NCBI GenBank assembly: GCA_007922305.1
Contig: ML677334.1
Location: forward strand, 17,773,853-17,837,852
Reading direction: 5' to 3'
Origin: Dermatemys mawii
Taxonomy: Eukaryota > Chordata > Testudines > Dermatemydidae
Length of the DNA stretch: 64,000 nt
Part shown: positions 34,140-47,029 of the stretch, piece by piece
Numbering within the stretch: position 1 is the stretch's first letter
How the letters are laid out: every line of letters begins with the position of its first letter
Translations under genes and position numbers: made by a program
The notes under the pieces: model-generated
What the model saw: only the letters and a program-made list of their open reading frames with translations
The model's database searches: none
What the model was told of the DNA's origin: nothing

Positions 34140-35365
34140 AATGATATGGAAAGCACGAATTGTCCATGAAGGACCTTAAAAGTTGAGATAAGATTGTTTT
34201 TGTGCTTAGTGCAGTGGGAAAATGCAAAAGGTGTGAAATGGTCAAATTGAGACAGGAAGATTATGTATTGTTATTTAGTTATTTATTTATTTATTTTGGA
34301 ACAGCCTGTTGAACACCTTTAAGAGATAGCATTTGTTGTGGCCAGAAAGGAAGTGGTTGCAGCAGTCACAGGGTGAGATGATAAAGGTCTGCATGAGAGT
34401 TAGATAGAAACGAATGGCTGTATCTTAGAGATGTTCTTCAGAAAGATGTGGGAAGATTTAACAGGACCTAGATATGAGGATCTAGAGAGAGGATTAATTC
34501 AAAAGCAGTGCCAAAGCTACATTGCTGGGTAAGATAGAGAGGATTGCATATTGCCTATGCATATGAAGAAGAAGGTGGAGAATTTTGGAGGAAAGATCTC
34601 AGTTTTCACCATGTTGAAGGTTGACTTGATAGTTAGAAATGAGGAGATATCTGAAAATCGAGCAGAGATTTTAGTTTGAACAGGAGGAGACAGTTCTATG
34701 TTATCAACTAAAAGACAATAGTTAGTCCTGTTTTTGAATGAGATTTCCCAGAGTTATGGTATGGTAGGGAGGAGGAAGAAGAGATGGCCAGGAAAAAAGT
34801 CTCTTGTGGGACCCCGACTGAAAGTTTCAGTGAGGGGGGAGAGGATTCCCAAAGGAAATGAGGTAGTGATAGAGAGTTACTTGGAGAACCACGAAAGGAT
34901 AGTCAGAAAAGTAAAGGTAGGATGTATTTTTAAAGAAGAGCATGGCTGGTGGTGGAGAACACAGCTTACTGGTTGAGAAAGAAAACTCACTGTGAGTTTT
35001 GGCTAGGAAGAGGTCATCAGAGACTTCAGAGAGGGACATTTCCATGGAGTGCAGCTAGTCAAAGCTGTATTCTGATGGGGTCTAGACTGGAGCTAGCACA
35101 AAAGAACTCAAGATAGTGTTTATAGACCACTCTATGAGATTAGAGGTGAAAGGGAGGAGAAAGATGCAGAGGTAGTTGAAGATGCAAATTACATCAAGAG
35201 CAAGCCTATTTTTAAATGGGAGAGACTGAACAATGGCTGTACTGTGAAGAGGATGAATTGGGGGGAGAGGCTAGAGAAGGGGATAAGAGTGCGAACAAGA
35301 GACAAGGTGGGATGTGATAATTGGAGCAGTTGGAGGATGGCAGTAAGAGAGAGATGCCTTTATTA
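34140..35365 (-). mobile_element. Ancient L2-type LINE, degraded
   Basis: Read on the minus strand, the order and wording follow the L2 reverse-transcriptase region. Landmarks on plus are GGCTAGGAAGAGGTCATCAG near 35005, GGGACCCCGACTGAAAG near 34809 and TCAGTTTTCACCATGTTGAAG near 34600. All are antisense to L2 coding, are heavily mutated and have no open frame. Assignment is by recognition; a CR1- or L3-group LINE is the alternative. Confidence 0.45.
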
Positions 35366-36006
35366 GCCACTTTATTTCATAAAATCCACTTGCTATTTTA
35401 AGCTCGGTCCTTCACTGTACTTGTTATGAGTACTTTTGAGAAATAAAGACTGTGTGGTGTTTGAGCCGTAGTATTTACTCACTAATGTATGGTACTTCTA
35501 CGCTTTCTTGGATGTGGGTGGTACTGGCACTCTTGCCCTGTGGACATGACTCTTTGAAAGTTTTCTCTATTACCTGTTCCAGTGGTATTTTCAAATGTAG
35601 AATTTATATTATAATAATATAAATTTCTTTCACTATCAGAATTTTTATATGCATTAGCTTTATGTACCACTTCTTGGAACTATGTGTAGTTTTGTTTTAT
35701 TACTTTGGAATATGTTTTCTTTACATTCATAGTCTCTTTGGATGATGATATCTTATTCTAGTGAATTTTCACAAAATAGAAAATCCAAATCCTTTTTCCT
35801 GTGTAAGAGAGGTACCATATCAATGACAATTGTGCATTGTGCAATTAATACCTCTAAAATGCCTGAAAATGAATAAAATATAGGATGGGATTAATTTTAA
35901 AAGTCATCTTAATTATATGACAATAAGATGTTAGAAAAGAGGAAAGAGGATTAAGATGAAATCTTCATAATTTTGATTCCTAAATGTATTTAGCTCCCAG
36001 TCATAC
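35366..36006. other. No gene recognised
   Basis: AT-rich unique-looking sequence with no motif. Confidence 0.35.
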
Positions 36007-36011
36007 AACCT

Positions 36012-36473
36012 TGTGGCAGGGCTAGGGTAAAAAGCCCATGTTTGCCCTGCCTCTGGAGGCTAAACCCTGCTTTTTGGCAGAAGGGCCAGAGGCAGAGGCC
36101 GGTGGTAGCTGGCAGGAGGGCCCAGCTGTCAGCCCTAATGAGCCTAGGTTCCTGGGCTTAGCCGGGGCTGACTGAATACAGCTGGGGCAGGAAGGTGACC
36201 TGGCTACAAAAGCCCTGACTCATGGGCAGTTAGAGGGAAGCTGGGCAGTGAAGAGGAGACAGGAGCTCTGGCTCCTGGCTGCAGTTAAGGCTTTGGGGGG
36301 CCTGGAAAGGCAACCAGCAAGACAGTGAGGGTAGCTGTCTGGGGGAGCACTATTAGTCACTAGGGAGCTATGTATGTGCACTGTAAATAAAAGGCACTTG
36401 GGGGAGCACTAAAAACAGTGTCAAGACCCTTATTGTGTGCAGAAAGAACACAGGGTGGCCCGACCCCGAGACG
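36012..36473 (+). mobile_element. Solo LTR, 462 bp
   Basis: It starts TGTGGCAGGGCTAGG and ends CCCCGAGACG, flanked by a perfect 5-base duplication AACCT (36007-36011, 36474-36478). Internal features fit an LTR: a TACAAAAGC TATA-like box near 36203, an AATAAA at 36385-36390, and a short R/U5-like tail (AAGACCCTTATTGTGTGCAG). The expected CA end reads CG here, explained by one substitution. No internal retroviral or Gypsy coding sequence is left. Confidence 0.7.
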
Positions 36474-36478
36474 AACCT

Positions 36479-38440
36479 GAATAATGGAAATATCCTGTTC
36501 CTCCCTCTATTGCTAAAGAATGAATGCTTCCTATCAGCCACCTAATGAAGGAATACTGCAACACAGTTTATCTTGCACCGCATGATAACAGGAATGAGAC
36601 ATAAAGAGGGGCAGGAGTGAGAAAAGGTGGAGAAAAAACTAACCAGAAACATGAAAGCAGCCATGACATGAAATGACCACTCAAGTATAAAATAGTTGGT
36701 TCTGAGCTTGCTTTATTTTTTCTTTAGCTTTCTTATTTAAAGAACTTGTAACTTATCCTTCATGTCGGTCGCAAAAGACAGACTTGTATATGAGCAATAT
36801 ATACATTTCTTGCAAGTTTTTATTCCAATAGATGGGAGCATATTAAATTATCTACTTCAAACAGTGATAGCAAAATATTTTTACATCTCCTCCGAAAACT
36901 CTAATCTTTAAGACTACTCAGCATTCTCTTTGTTGTTGTTTTAATTTTACTTGTTTTGCATGGATCTAACTTTACATATAGTTTCAAAGCAGACAGAATT
37001 TCAGGTATTGGAAGTAATATATATATAGTACTTTATATAAAAAATATTTACTCATAGCATCAATAAAATGCCCATTTTTAAGTATGGAATCTTATGGGTC
37101 ATTTTTTTAAATTGTCATTCCTTTGGTGATTTGTTTTTAAGGAGAAAATTGAGATCTCCAGGATATCCACATCCATCTATTCTATATGGGCTGTATGTAT
37201 TTTAAAGCAGATGAGGTGAGGTGGTGAGCACCTTCTCTGAAATGCTGGGTGCTCTCAACTCTGACTTCAGTGGACATGAGGGTGTTTAGCATCTTGCCTG
37301 ACTGAGGCCTTATCTTTTTTTTTTTACAGTAGGAATGTAAGATCACACCCTCTGCGTGCCCCCCCCCCCCAATTTTTTTTCCTCCTTCCCCTGTGTATCA
37401 CATACTAGTTCTTAGGAAAGACAGTCACAGGCACATTACTCAAACTTTTTTATGTGAAAAAAATGACATAAATATTGAACTGTAAAAATTAAAGTATGCA
37501 AGTAGCATCTATTTTAATAAAACATTTTTTGATATTCAAAATCAACTGTAAACATAAAACTGAGAACTTCACATTGTTGTTTTTTCCAGTGCTCACTCTG
37601 TATATTGTAGAATTTTTTTGTGTTTTCTGTCATCAGTACAACATTATGTACTATATATCTATTAATCCTAAATTATAACCTTATGCAATAGACAGTATCT
37701 GCATTTTATTTTCATGGTGACGTGGCGTACATCATAATCAAAGTACCTTCACTGCAGCCTCCACACCATTAAAGCTGTCTCATATATTTTTAGTGTGACT
37801 TCTTTTTTCTTACAGCAGTCTAACTTAGAAAAATAAATAAATTAAGGGGGAGGAAGGCAGGGACTACATACAGACTAATTCCAACATATTACAAGAATGG
37901 CATGGATTTACATTTTCTAAAAAAATCTTATCCTATGTATTCTTAACATGTTATCTCAAAATAAAGACGTACATATCATCTGCAAGTATAGCATTCATGC
38001 CAAACAACATTTTATATTGAGAATAAATACATTACTATGGGAGTATTTCCATACTTAATAACTAAAAGGCTTGATTCTGGCTAAAGATCTTTGGGATTTT
38101 GATTAAAATTGCAAGTGTGGTAACTTTCTGGAATATTGTCACATGTGCTCAGTAGATCATTCTCCTCAGTAAGGGTATATCTTGCTTTATTATCAGAAAC
38201 ACACTGAGATTCAGACATTGACAGACGGTGGCAGTGAGAGACAATTCTAGCTCTCTAGAATGTTTCATTAAAAGTTACCAATCAACCTGAGTCCAAAGAT
38301 TAATATACAGTAGAAGAAAACTGGATAAAATATTGGCTGACTAAATGTATATTTATCACTATTGTAACATAATTTATATTGAGCATTACACCAAACAACG
38401 TCAAGACTTCCAAACTGTTAATGTAAGATTCTCCATTGCA
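36479..38440. other. No gene recognised
   Basis: AT-rich sequence with short T and C runs (37316-37325, 37361-37370). No exon-like frame or repeat family recognised. Confidence 0.35.
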
Positions 38441-38472
38441 TTCTTTCTTTCTTTCTTTTTTTTTTTTTTTTC
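38441..38472. repeat. TTTC/T simple repeat
   Basis: Three TTTC units followed by an uninterrupted T run. It directly abuts the foldback repeat on its right. Confidence 0.85.
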
Positions 38473-38475
38473 AGT

Positions 38476-38690
38476 GTCATTGTAGCCCTGTTGATACCAG
38501 TATATTAGAGATACAAGTTGGGTAAGGTAATGTCTTTTATTGCACTGACTTCTGTTGGTAAAAGAGACAAGCTTTCAAACTTATGTAGACTTGAAAAAGC
38601 TGTGTGTAACCTCCAAAGTTTGTCTCTTTCACCAACAGAAGCTGGTCCAATAATGGTATTATCTCACCCACCGTCTCTCTTGCATTTTTT
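38476..38690. repeat. Foldback dispersed repeat (GTAGCCCTGTTGATAC type)
   Basis: Arms at about 38520-38582 (GGGTAAGGTAATGTCTTTTA, GTTGGTAAAAGAGACAAGC) and 38615-38686 (GTTTGTCTCTTTCACCAAC, TGGTATTATCTCACCCACC) are reverse complements. This is another common palindromic family, distinct from the one at 28300. Confidence 0.65.
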
Positions 38691-39719
38691 TGTTTTTTAT
38701 ACGGAAACGATTATATAGTGATGAATGTTTATGAAAAATGCATGTCTATAAGTTTCCTCAGGTATATTTCTGTGACCTTAGTTCTGCTAAATAATCAAGG
38801 CAAATAAAAAAATCTAAACTGTGCAATGAATCTTCATAGCAGATTTCATCGCAAAGAGGCTGAATGTTCCAGGAAATCAATAATGGGAATTGGTCTTCAA
38901 TGGCAAACTGACTGATGTGGGCAGAGATTATATGCTTTCCATTCTGCACTGAAGTTAGTGGAGTTACCTGAGATTTGACCCAATGTAACTGAGAATTGAA
39001 TTGGCTGGTATATAGGCTGGTAGTGACAAGAAGGTATTATCACCTGACAGCTGTTCAGCATATATGAAATGAGCTGCAGTCTCATTCTAGTACCTAATGG
39101 ACATCTCCTCCACTGACAAAGTTGGCACTAATTTGTATCCTTACTACAGTGTCTGCAGAAAGATGAAGGATTGAATGGGCATAGAGTTAGGAACCTTCTC
39201 ACCCCTAGAGGTGGTTATACCAGGTCACCACTGAGGCAAATTGGAAGGCAGCTGAATCCATCTACTGCGTACATGTGCTGCCTCTGCTGTAGCACTTCTG
39301 TGGCTAAGACAGAGTATTTCAGTTTTTATTGCTGTCAGTTGCCTACCAGACATTTGAAAAAAAAAAAAAAAAAAAACGAAGGGGTTTTCAAGGATTATTT
39401 AACGAATTATTTCAATCTTCTACAAGCTCCACAAGAAATCGTGTTTACACTAATATCTATAAGATCAGTCTAAGAATATATATCAATTTGAACAGAGCCT
39501 TGTAAAGGAAACAAAGCTTTCCTCTGTTTAAAAACAAAGCCTAGTTTCCCAGTATTTTCCGGCTACCTAACAAGTGATGTTGTCCTCGTCTTTCCCCATA
39601 AATTCCCAGTCAGTCCTGAACAGGGATGGTGCATCTTTTGCTTCCTCCCAAGAAATCTTTGTAAAACGATGTCTCTGGTACACGCTGCTGCCTTTCCCAG
39701 GACCTGAGATGTGTGTGGA
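38691..39719. other. No gene; A21 run
   Basis: Unique-looking sequence. A 21-base A run sits at 39357-39377, and a fragment of the short GGAGTTACC-type palindrome lies near 38950-38990. From about 39580 the base composition begins to rise toward the CpG island. Confidence 0.35.
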
Positions 39720-41200
39720 ATCTAAAGCCGGGGCCGGGGGTTCCCCAGAGGTGCCAGTCAAAATTGCAGGGTCTGAACCACAGGGTGCCAGCTTGCATCT
39801 GGTGGTGTTGCAGCCCGCTCCTCGGAGGGAAGGAGGGCACAGTCCTGGCGCCAATTGGCTAATTCAATTTACTTCAACAGCATTCGCCACTGTCAGAATA
39901 TTCATGAGCCGCAGACGGAGTACCCGTGGCACAGGCAGCCGGCAGCCACTGGAGCAAGGGCGGGGGAGGAGGAGGAGGGGAAGAGGTGCCTGCCACAAAC
40001 TCGAGAGCAGCTGAGCTGTAGGAGCCTCCATCTCCACCGGCTCCGAGCTGAGCCTTGGCAGAGGCGAGGGACGGGGGGAGAAGCCCCGTGGTCGCTCCAG
40101 CCCAGGTGGAAGCAAAAACCCCTAGCCCCGTGCGTGCGCTGGGAGCAGGAGGGGGAAGCTGCGCCCCCCTCCCCCGTACCCCCCCGGAGGTGACTGAAGT
40201 CAGGAGCGGACTTCGCTGCTCGGACGCCGCTGGCCGCGGCGGGGGGCGCTGGGATGTGAGCGGGGACCCCAGCGAGGAGGAAAGTCGCCGGGAGGCTTCC
40301 CGGGGAGCGCCTGCCCCACGGCGCGCCAGGTACCCGCGGGGCGGCGGCAGAGGGAAGGGGCGCGGGGCCGGCGCTGCTCTCGAGTTTGGCCGGGACTCTT
40401 TCAGGTGCGCCGGCGGCGGCGCTGCCTCCAACTTCCCCGGCCGCTCGGGCCGAAGGAGGGACCCGATTCCGCAGCGCCTGTGGCAGCGGGGGACGGGTCC
40501 CAGCCCCGCCAGGTCCAGGCTGGTCCCCTCTGCTCTCCTTGCGTGCTGGGACGGCGGGGGGGGTGGGGGGTGGAGATAGCTCCGGGGAAACCCCCTGGGG
40601 AGAGGAGCCCCGTGGGGGCGGGNNNNNNNNNNNNNNNNNNNNNNNNNNNNNNNNNNNNNNNNNNNNNNNNNNNNNNNNNNNNNNNNNNNNNNNNNNNNNN
40701 NNNNNNNNNNNNNNNNNNNNNNCTTGCAAGCCCGAGACAGCGCGAGACCCCTGCGGGGGGAGCAGGTCCCGCAGGGGGCCGAGAGTGTGGGGAGTCCTGG
40801 GAGGGGGGGGGATTTTGCCCAGTGGAAGCCCAGAACGCTGGGGCGTTATAGGAGCGGGGGGAGCCCTGCCCATGGGGTGATTTGGGGGCGCCCCCTAGGG
40901 AGCAGGGCGCGCTCTGGGGCCCGCGACCCCCCTTGTCCTCTCCCGCCCCCGGAGCCGGGGGGACTAAAGGAGTCTCTGGAGCTGGGAGCAAAGTGTGCAG
41001 GAAAGTCCCCCCACTACCACCACTACACCCTTTCAGTTTTCACTCTTTTTCGCCGGCGAACCGAGTTGGGTTCCTCTTCTGCGGCGCTCACCGGCCGCCT
41101 GAGCTCCCCCGGGCCGGTCCCCTCGCCGGGCAGCCCGCGGGGAAGGGCTCTCCAGCCGCCACGGGCTCCGCTGGGTGTTGCTAAATGCGGGGGTCGAGGT
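39720..41200. promoter_or_regulatory. CpG island, probable gene promoter and first exon
   Basis: A sharply bounded island about 1.5 kb long with dense CpG (for example 40200-40440), in a window otherwise AT-rich and CpG-poor. The upstream edge carries a palindromic CCAATTGG at 39851-39858 and a GC box (GGGCGGGGG) near 39959. Possible splice donors on plus are CAG/GTACCC near 40329, CAG/GTGCGC near 40404 and GAG/GTAACA near 41200. The asymmetry (CCAAT box on the left, island extending right) favours transcription to the right, with intron 1 filling the rest of the window, but neither direction nor gene can be proved. Long frames across it on both strands (up to 323 codons) arise from lack of stops in GC-rich DNA and cross the N gap. 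Confidence 0.6.
40623..40722. other. Assembly gap, 100 N
   Basis: Exactly 100 unknown bases inside the CpG island, flanked by G-rich sequence (GTGGGGGCGGG at left). The round length suggests an unsized placeholder, so true missing length is unknown and part of the putative first exon or promoter may be missing. Confidence 0.98.
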
Positions 41201-43374
41201 AACAGAAAATAAATGTGACAAAGATACGGAAGGAAGAGACCCAAGGGCTGGGCCATAAATCAGCCAGTATAGAGGGGGGAGTTGATGAGAATAGATCTTT
41301 TCACCCTCAATATCCCCTCCCCCCAACTTTGGGAGGGGGAGGGGGCACCAGAAGGCTGGGTATTGGCGCCCAGCTCTGAAACCCAGGCAGCTGATGCTGA
41401 GCGGAGCCAAAGGGTGCAGCTCTTCTTAGTTTCAAAACAGCAAGACAGTCTCTGCCAAAGATTGCTGTAAACACTGAATAAAGATTTCATTGTGGGCTGG
41501 TGTGACTGGAATAATTAGGCCGCTAATTGTTCATTCCGATCTGAAGATGCGAGAGTCAGTAGTGCACGGGAACCGCAAAACGAGAGAAAGGGAGAGAAAA
41601 TAGCAACATGCAACATTTATCACTTGCTCCGCTTCTGCAGTACTTTGAATCTCAGAGCTCAGGGGTCGTTATCTATTTAACAAAAGGGCATCTCTGTAAA
41701 ACTGCGGTTTGAATATGCATTACTGCCATTTTCTCTACTTAGTCTTTATGCTGGACACAATCGAGTGATGAGTTGGGGGGGGGGGTTAAGCCCGTTTTAG
41801 GGAAGTATAGTGTCAAGATGCCTGGAGAATGAACATCCTAACTAATCTAATACCAATTAACGCATTTTACTTATGTGCACACTTTATGGTCAGCTCAGCA
41901 GGGATGACCGCTAACGGTGCCAGTTTTTGTGCTGCTGCAAGGCTTTTCAAACGGGCATGCAAAATTTTAACCATAAACTGTCTACGTTTTAACTTTGCAG
42001 TTATGTCTAGATTTAAAACTGGTGAAATAACCCCTTACTACACTGTTTCTTTTCCCATGCTTGCTAGTGCTAAAGGTGATTTTAGTAGTCAAGCAAAGTA
42101 CATGTATAGGCAATAGACTGACAGTACTGATATTTACTGAAAAATGGCACCCTAAGTGAAAAGTGGTTGTAAACTATTTCCTAAGTAGCATACATCAAGA
42201 GATGCTTGTACAAAAAACCAGAATAGTGATATGTCTAATCAGAGAGAATGGAAGAGCAGGGTATTAAAATAAAGTTGATGAAGTCATAATCATGTGAGAA
42301 AAATCACAGGATGACTTGCAGTCTGATGTTGTAAAGGAAACAGATTCAGCTTTGGTGTGACTCCACTGACTTCAAAGAAGTTACAGGAGGGATGAATTTG
42401 GCTCAGGGATTTCAGGACAGATATCCATCCATTATATGTTACTAAATTATACATTGTCCAGTACCAAAATCTTTTTTTACTCAGAAGCAAAATTAGTATA
42501 CTTTTTATCTGTATAGGTAAGGAAGCCAGAACTACCAATAAAATAATGGGGGAGTGAGCTTTCACTTTGCTGTCAAAAACATAGTGTTGTATTTTTCTGA
42601 GTTTGCCTAAGACTTTGGAATACACTTGTGAGATTTTTTGCATTAAAGAAAGGGGAGAAAACAGGATACATGTTAAAGTGCTACAACTGTATAAGTAACT
42701 AAATAAAATAATGTAGTCTCTATTCAAATCTCAAATTATCTGAGGAAGGATTGAGTGAGCACTGCAGTGTTTGATCCAAAGTGGGATAGTGGGAGGAACT
42801 CACCTGGATATTAAATGACCATAGTAAAAATGCTCTTCACAAATGTGATTAAATTGTCAAAATTGCTTTGCTGTACTCCAGTGAGGGACTGAGGATAAAT
42901 TCTTTATTTCTGATTTAATTGTAATCCCTGTTGTGAGGAACAGTCTTCAAGGCAATCTGCCAACCTGTTCCTTTCTACCAGAACTATCTAGAAGGGAATA
43001 TTGCTAACTGTATCTGGATCAACCCACTTTTATACACCTAAGAACATTTTACTGAAATATCCCTCTGGAGCTAGAAAGACAAAACGTATAGTGAAAACTG
43101 TAAGACACTACTGACCTTGAGTCATTGCCAGTGATGTTTCATTAGGGAACTCTTTTATAAAGAATCTTAACTTTATAGTGCATCAATTAGTTAAGTGCTG
43201 TGTTTAATTTCAGAATAATTTCTGGATCCAGGACTGAAGACCAATAAATATTTGTCATAAGTCTAAGGTTTTTATATTTATTAAATATAAACATATACAA
43301 AATCTATGGTTGTTAAATAAGACATGAAAAACATGCCTTAAGAGTCATGATAATCATGGTGAAACTAGCCTACG

Positions 43375-43432
43375 CCCAAATAAACTTGTTAATCTCTAAG
43401 ATGCCATAAGGACTCCTCGTTGTTTCAGCTAT
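43375..43432 (-). repeat. Fragment of GTAGCCGTGTTAGTC-type repeat
   Basis: CTTGTTAATCTCTAAGATGC and AAGGACTCCTCGTTGTTT match, inverted, the arm sequence of the foldback family at 28300-28533. Too short to show ends. Confidence 0.55.
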
Positions 43433-45719
43433 ACTTAGAGTTTTATACAATTCTAAGTATTGAAATCAGTAGTCATTGGTTTGTAATTAAATGCTGAATA
43501 ATACCTTGTACATAAGTTATTTGAAATGCACAGTACATCTTCATAATAAAATTGCATTGTCACAGACATAATTGTTATTCATAACAAGTAGTCTCACAAA
43601 CAGCTTCCATCCCTGTAAGTACTGAGTCTGTCAGGCCAATTATGACTAAATTACTGCATGTCCTCTATTGTATAAACTAATTAAAGGGTAATTAATAAAA
43701 TGATGATTTCATTCCATGGCAATGACTACATCTGGTTGTCATAGCAGAGTTTGTTTGACATATGGTTGAATGGTCAGACATTACATAGTATGATAGCAAC
43801 ATTTGTGCAGAACACCTGGCAAGACAGCAGAATTTTAACCCTTAGGCTTTAATTTTAAGACTCTGTGCCAAGCTGTTGTTGAATTTGTTTGCTCATACTT
43901 TTCACCTAAACTTTCTAGTCCTAATATAAGATAATTTAGCCCTTCAGCAAAACTTAAATGAGCTAATCTCATGAGGAACTTAAGTTGGAACCGAAAGATA
44001 AAATACTACAGATTTACTTATTTAGTGAAATGAATTGGATGTTGTTCATTTTCTAGGGGACAGAATGTGTTAATACTGTACACTGGCAAAGAAAAAGCCA
44101 TGATAGAAATTAGACTAAATTATTGAGACTAAATTATCTGTTCTCCTCCTCCCCTCCTATCACCTCTGCCATACAGTTGTATACCATGCTGAGGTTGTGG
44201 TCAAAATGGCATGGAGAAATCTTCATTGCAGCCTTCTCGGATTGTACCTTGCATCTATAGATATACCAAAACTTCAGTTCCCAAAACTCTGAGTACAAAC
44301 AGAATCAGCAAAATACACACATAATTTAAAATGTCCTTTTAGTAAAATAACAAATGATATAAATGTGTGTGTATATATACATGATATATAGGCTAACGAT
44401 ACACACACTCTGAAAGATCAGTGATTGAGTTTTTCAAAGCAGTCTCGGGGTTTTAAACATACCTTTAATGTGTCTAAATCCCATAACCTGCTTTGAAAAT
44501 TTCAACCACGGATCTTTCACAGGAGACTTAACGTGTGTATCTTTTGAAAGTGAAAACTACAGGTAGTCATGGTTCTGACTGAATGATAGTAAAGTATAGC
44601 AGAGAGAAGGGGAAATGGAGTATAGCGGAGAAATAAGTATAGCAGAGAGAAGGAGAAATGAAGCAAAAATAACATTTTCATTATTAAATTATACAAAAAT
44701 AGTTATTTTTTCAGATAAAGCTAAGTAAAAGGGTATACAAAACTGAATGATCTCATTAGTGTCTTCCTTATTTCATGCACACCATTGTGAGTGAACAGTT
44801 TCTTCTCTGAGTAGTCATGATTGCTCATCACCTCCCAAGGTCAGGTGCAGAATTTGGCCAATGATGGATATAAAGCACTGTTTGTCTGTTTCTCTGAGCA
44901 TCTGAGTCCTGTTTCTTGAGATTTGTCCAGTTAGACTGATCTATCTCATTTTAATTCTAAGCATGTAACTCATTAACACCTGGAAAATCTTTTTATAGTA
45001 TCTAACTGCATCACATGCATTGTCCAGCACATGTACTCTAAATAGGGCTTACACTGTGGCATTGTCAAAGAATCCTTATGTCACAGCTGGGAACATGAAT
45101 CCGTCATGTCAGCACTGAACCTTGTTTTAGAAAGCGATAATGTATGAATGTATTTTAGGAAGAGAAGTTAAATGTGTTCATGTACTGATCATTAACAAGC
45201 AAGAAATTGAAACTTATTTTTCTATATAAAGATAAAAACTACTATTAGCAGTGTTTTGTAGATTAACACTACTGTCTCTAAGGCATCGTATTTAAAGAAA
45301 AGCAAGACATGAGGCAAGCCAGTCGTGTCTTAGTATTTTATTGGTGTGATATGGCTAGTTAAGGATATATCATCATTTACCTTTCTTTAAAAAAATAATG
45401 CTAGAGGTTTATAACTCAGCTGTGATAACTTGTGAGAGGTTGAAAGTTGATATGAAAGTCCTTAGTCTGGGAATATTTATCTTTTAAAACAAACGTAATT
45501 TGGCAATTTTAAAAGATGGCTAAAAGGAAATATCTCTAATTTCACATGCTATTTTTTGTTTGCACCTACAAAATAATTGCAAAAGCAATTGGATAAGAAT
45601 ATTTTGTAGGTCATGAATCATAGCATCTTTGGTGTTCTATTGCTTTAATTAAAAAAACAACAAAGGTATACATTTGTAAAAATGTCTTCATCACTAAGAC
45701 AAACCTTTTGCATAAGGAG

Positions 45720-45723
<4 letters not shown>

Positions 45724-45767
<44 letters not shown>
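45724..45767. repeat. (TA)22 microsatellite
   Basis: Forty-four uninterrupted bases of alternating T and A, followed by mixed TG/TA repeats to 45800. Self-complementary and likely length-variable. Confidence 0.95.
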
Positions 45768-45771
<4 letters not shown>

Positions 45772-47029
45772 CACATGTATATGTGTGTGTATATATATAA
45801 ATGTGTGCATTTTCACTTGTGAATTAATCACTGTTTTAAAATTCACCGTCTCTTGTTGACACTATAGACTTTAGAGCATGTCAGTGTGGTAATCCTCTAG
45901 CAGAGCTCACTAAGTACACATTGAAATGAGACCATAAGTACTGTGAAGGAAGAAATACAGTTTCTCATGTCAATGATCTGTGGATGAAAGGAGCATTTCA
46001 ATATGATCTATTTTCTTTTTTGAACTACTGTTTTTTAAAAAGGAAACTAATATAGTGATAGTTCACACACTGTACCCATTAAAGAGACTTCAAGTGTTTT
46101 GAAGTAAAGCTATACTGTCAAATGCCCTTTTACAGGTTTAAAATATTTTCCCCATTGTTTTTAATACTTTCTCAGAACCTTGAAAATGAAGGGCCCAATC
46201 CTGCAGCTGTGAGGCAGTCAAAGCTTCCACTGACATTAGTGAAAACATTCCATTTTAAAGTAACAGGTTAGGCTCTGAATTTTCTTCTCTTTTGATTCTT
46301 TCCTTCTGCCATTGGTCACTATTTCTGGGGGGTTTCTATTTTTTCTAATAGTATTTGAAGTCCCAAAAATATTTTTTGTCTGTGTCTCTATTATCATCAC
46401 AAGTCTGCGGATATAGGATGTTAGATAATTGCTGCTGTGGAGCCAGTAGAGGGCACACAGAACTTTGTTTTTGAGTAGGTCCTTTGTGCAAACCATTGCA
46501 GGGGGTGGTGTTTTTCTTTCCCACTTACATGGTGAAATTTGTTCAACAGAATTTGTTGGGGATTTGTAAAGAGTCATGTTGGTGAGCTCTGTTACAGCTA
46601 TCCAGTAGGCCTGCTATAGTAGTTGTTCTCCAACATGAATAAAGTTTTCACAATCAAGTCCTAAGAATCCTAAAGGCACAGTCCATGAGATTCTAACAGT
46701 TCTAAAGTAGGTAACTCTTTGGGCCTAAATTATTCAATGTGGTTTCTTTAAATCTACTACAGTAGCAATTCAGAGGTAAAAATGAAACTATATAATTAAC
46801 CTCTTCTGTATGCCTAGGTATTTTAGCACTTGTGGCATAATAGTGGATTCCTGAAACATGTAACTTAGACACAATGGGGCATGTTAAAGGCTTGAAAGGC
46901 TTATACCTATATATGTTCTTCCTTGTTTAGTTTTGATTCAGAATTGCAGGTATGATGTAATATAAATTAAAATAGCAGTAATAGAACACCATTTGGCAAA
47001 TCTTATAAAATTGGTATATAGATACCTCA

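Larger units (their letters stand above)
41201..47029. other. Gene-free AT-rich stretch
   Basis: No exon with splice context and domain is recognisable; the longest frames (41829-42116 plus, 42290-42727 minus, 46236-46577 minus) show no motif. Small items seen: a G9 run near 41776, a fragment of the 28300-type repeat at 43375-43432, short tandem GTATAGCAGAGAGAAGG-like copies at 44593-44665, and a (TA)22 run at 45724. If the CpG island promoter fires rightward, this is intron 1. Confidence 0.4.

Noticed and set aside
39874..40880. Very long frames (up to 323 codons) on both strands across the CpG island
   Set aside because: They read through 100 Ns, are Pro/Arg/Gly-rich on both strands at once, and have no domain. 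GC-rich DNA simply lacks stop codons.
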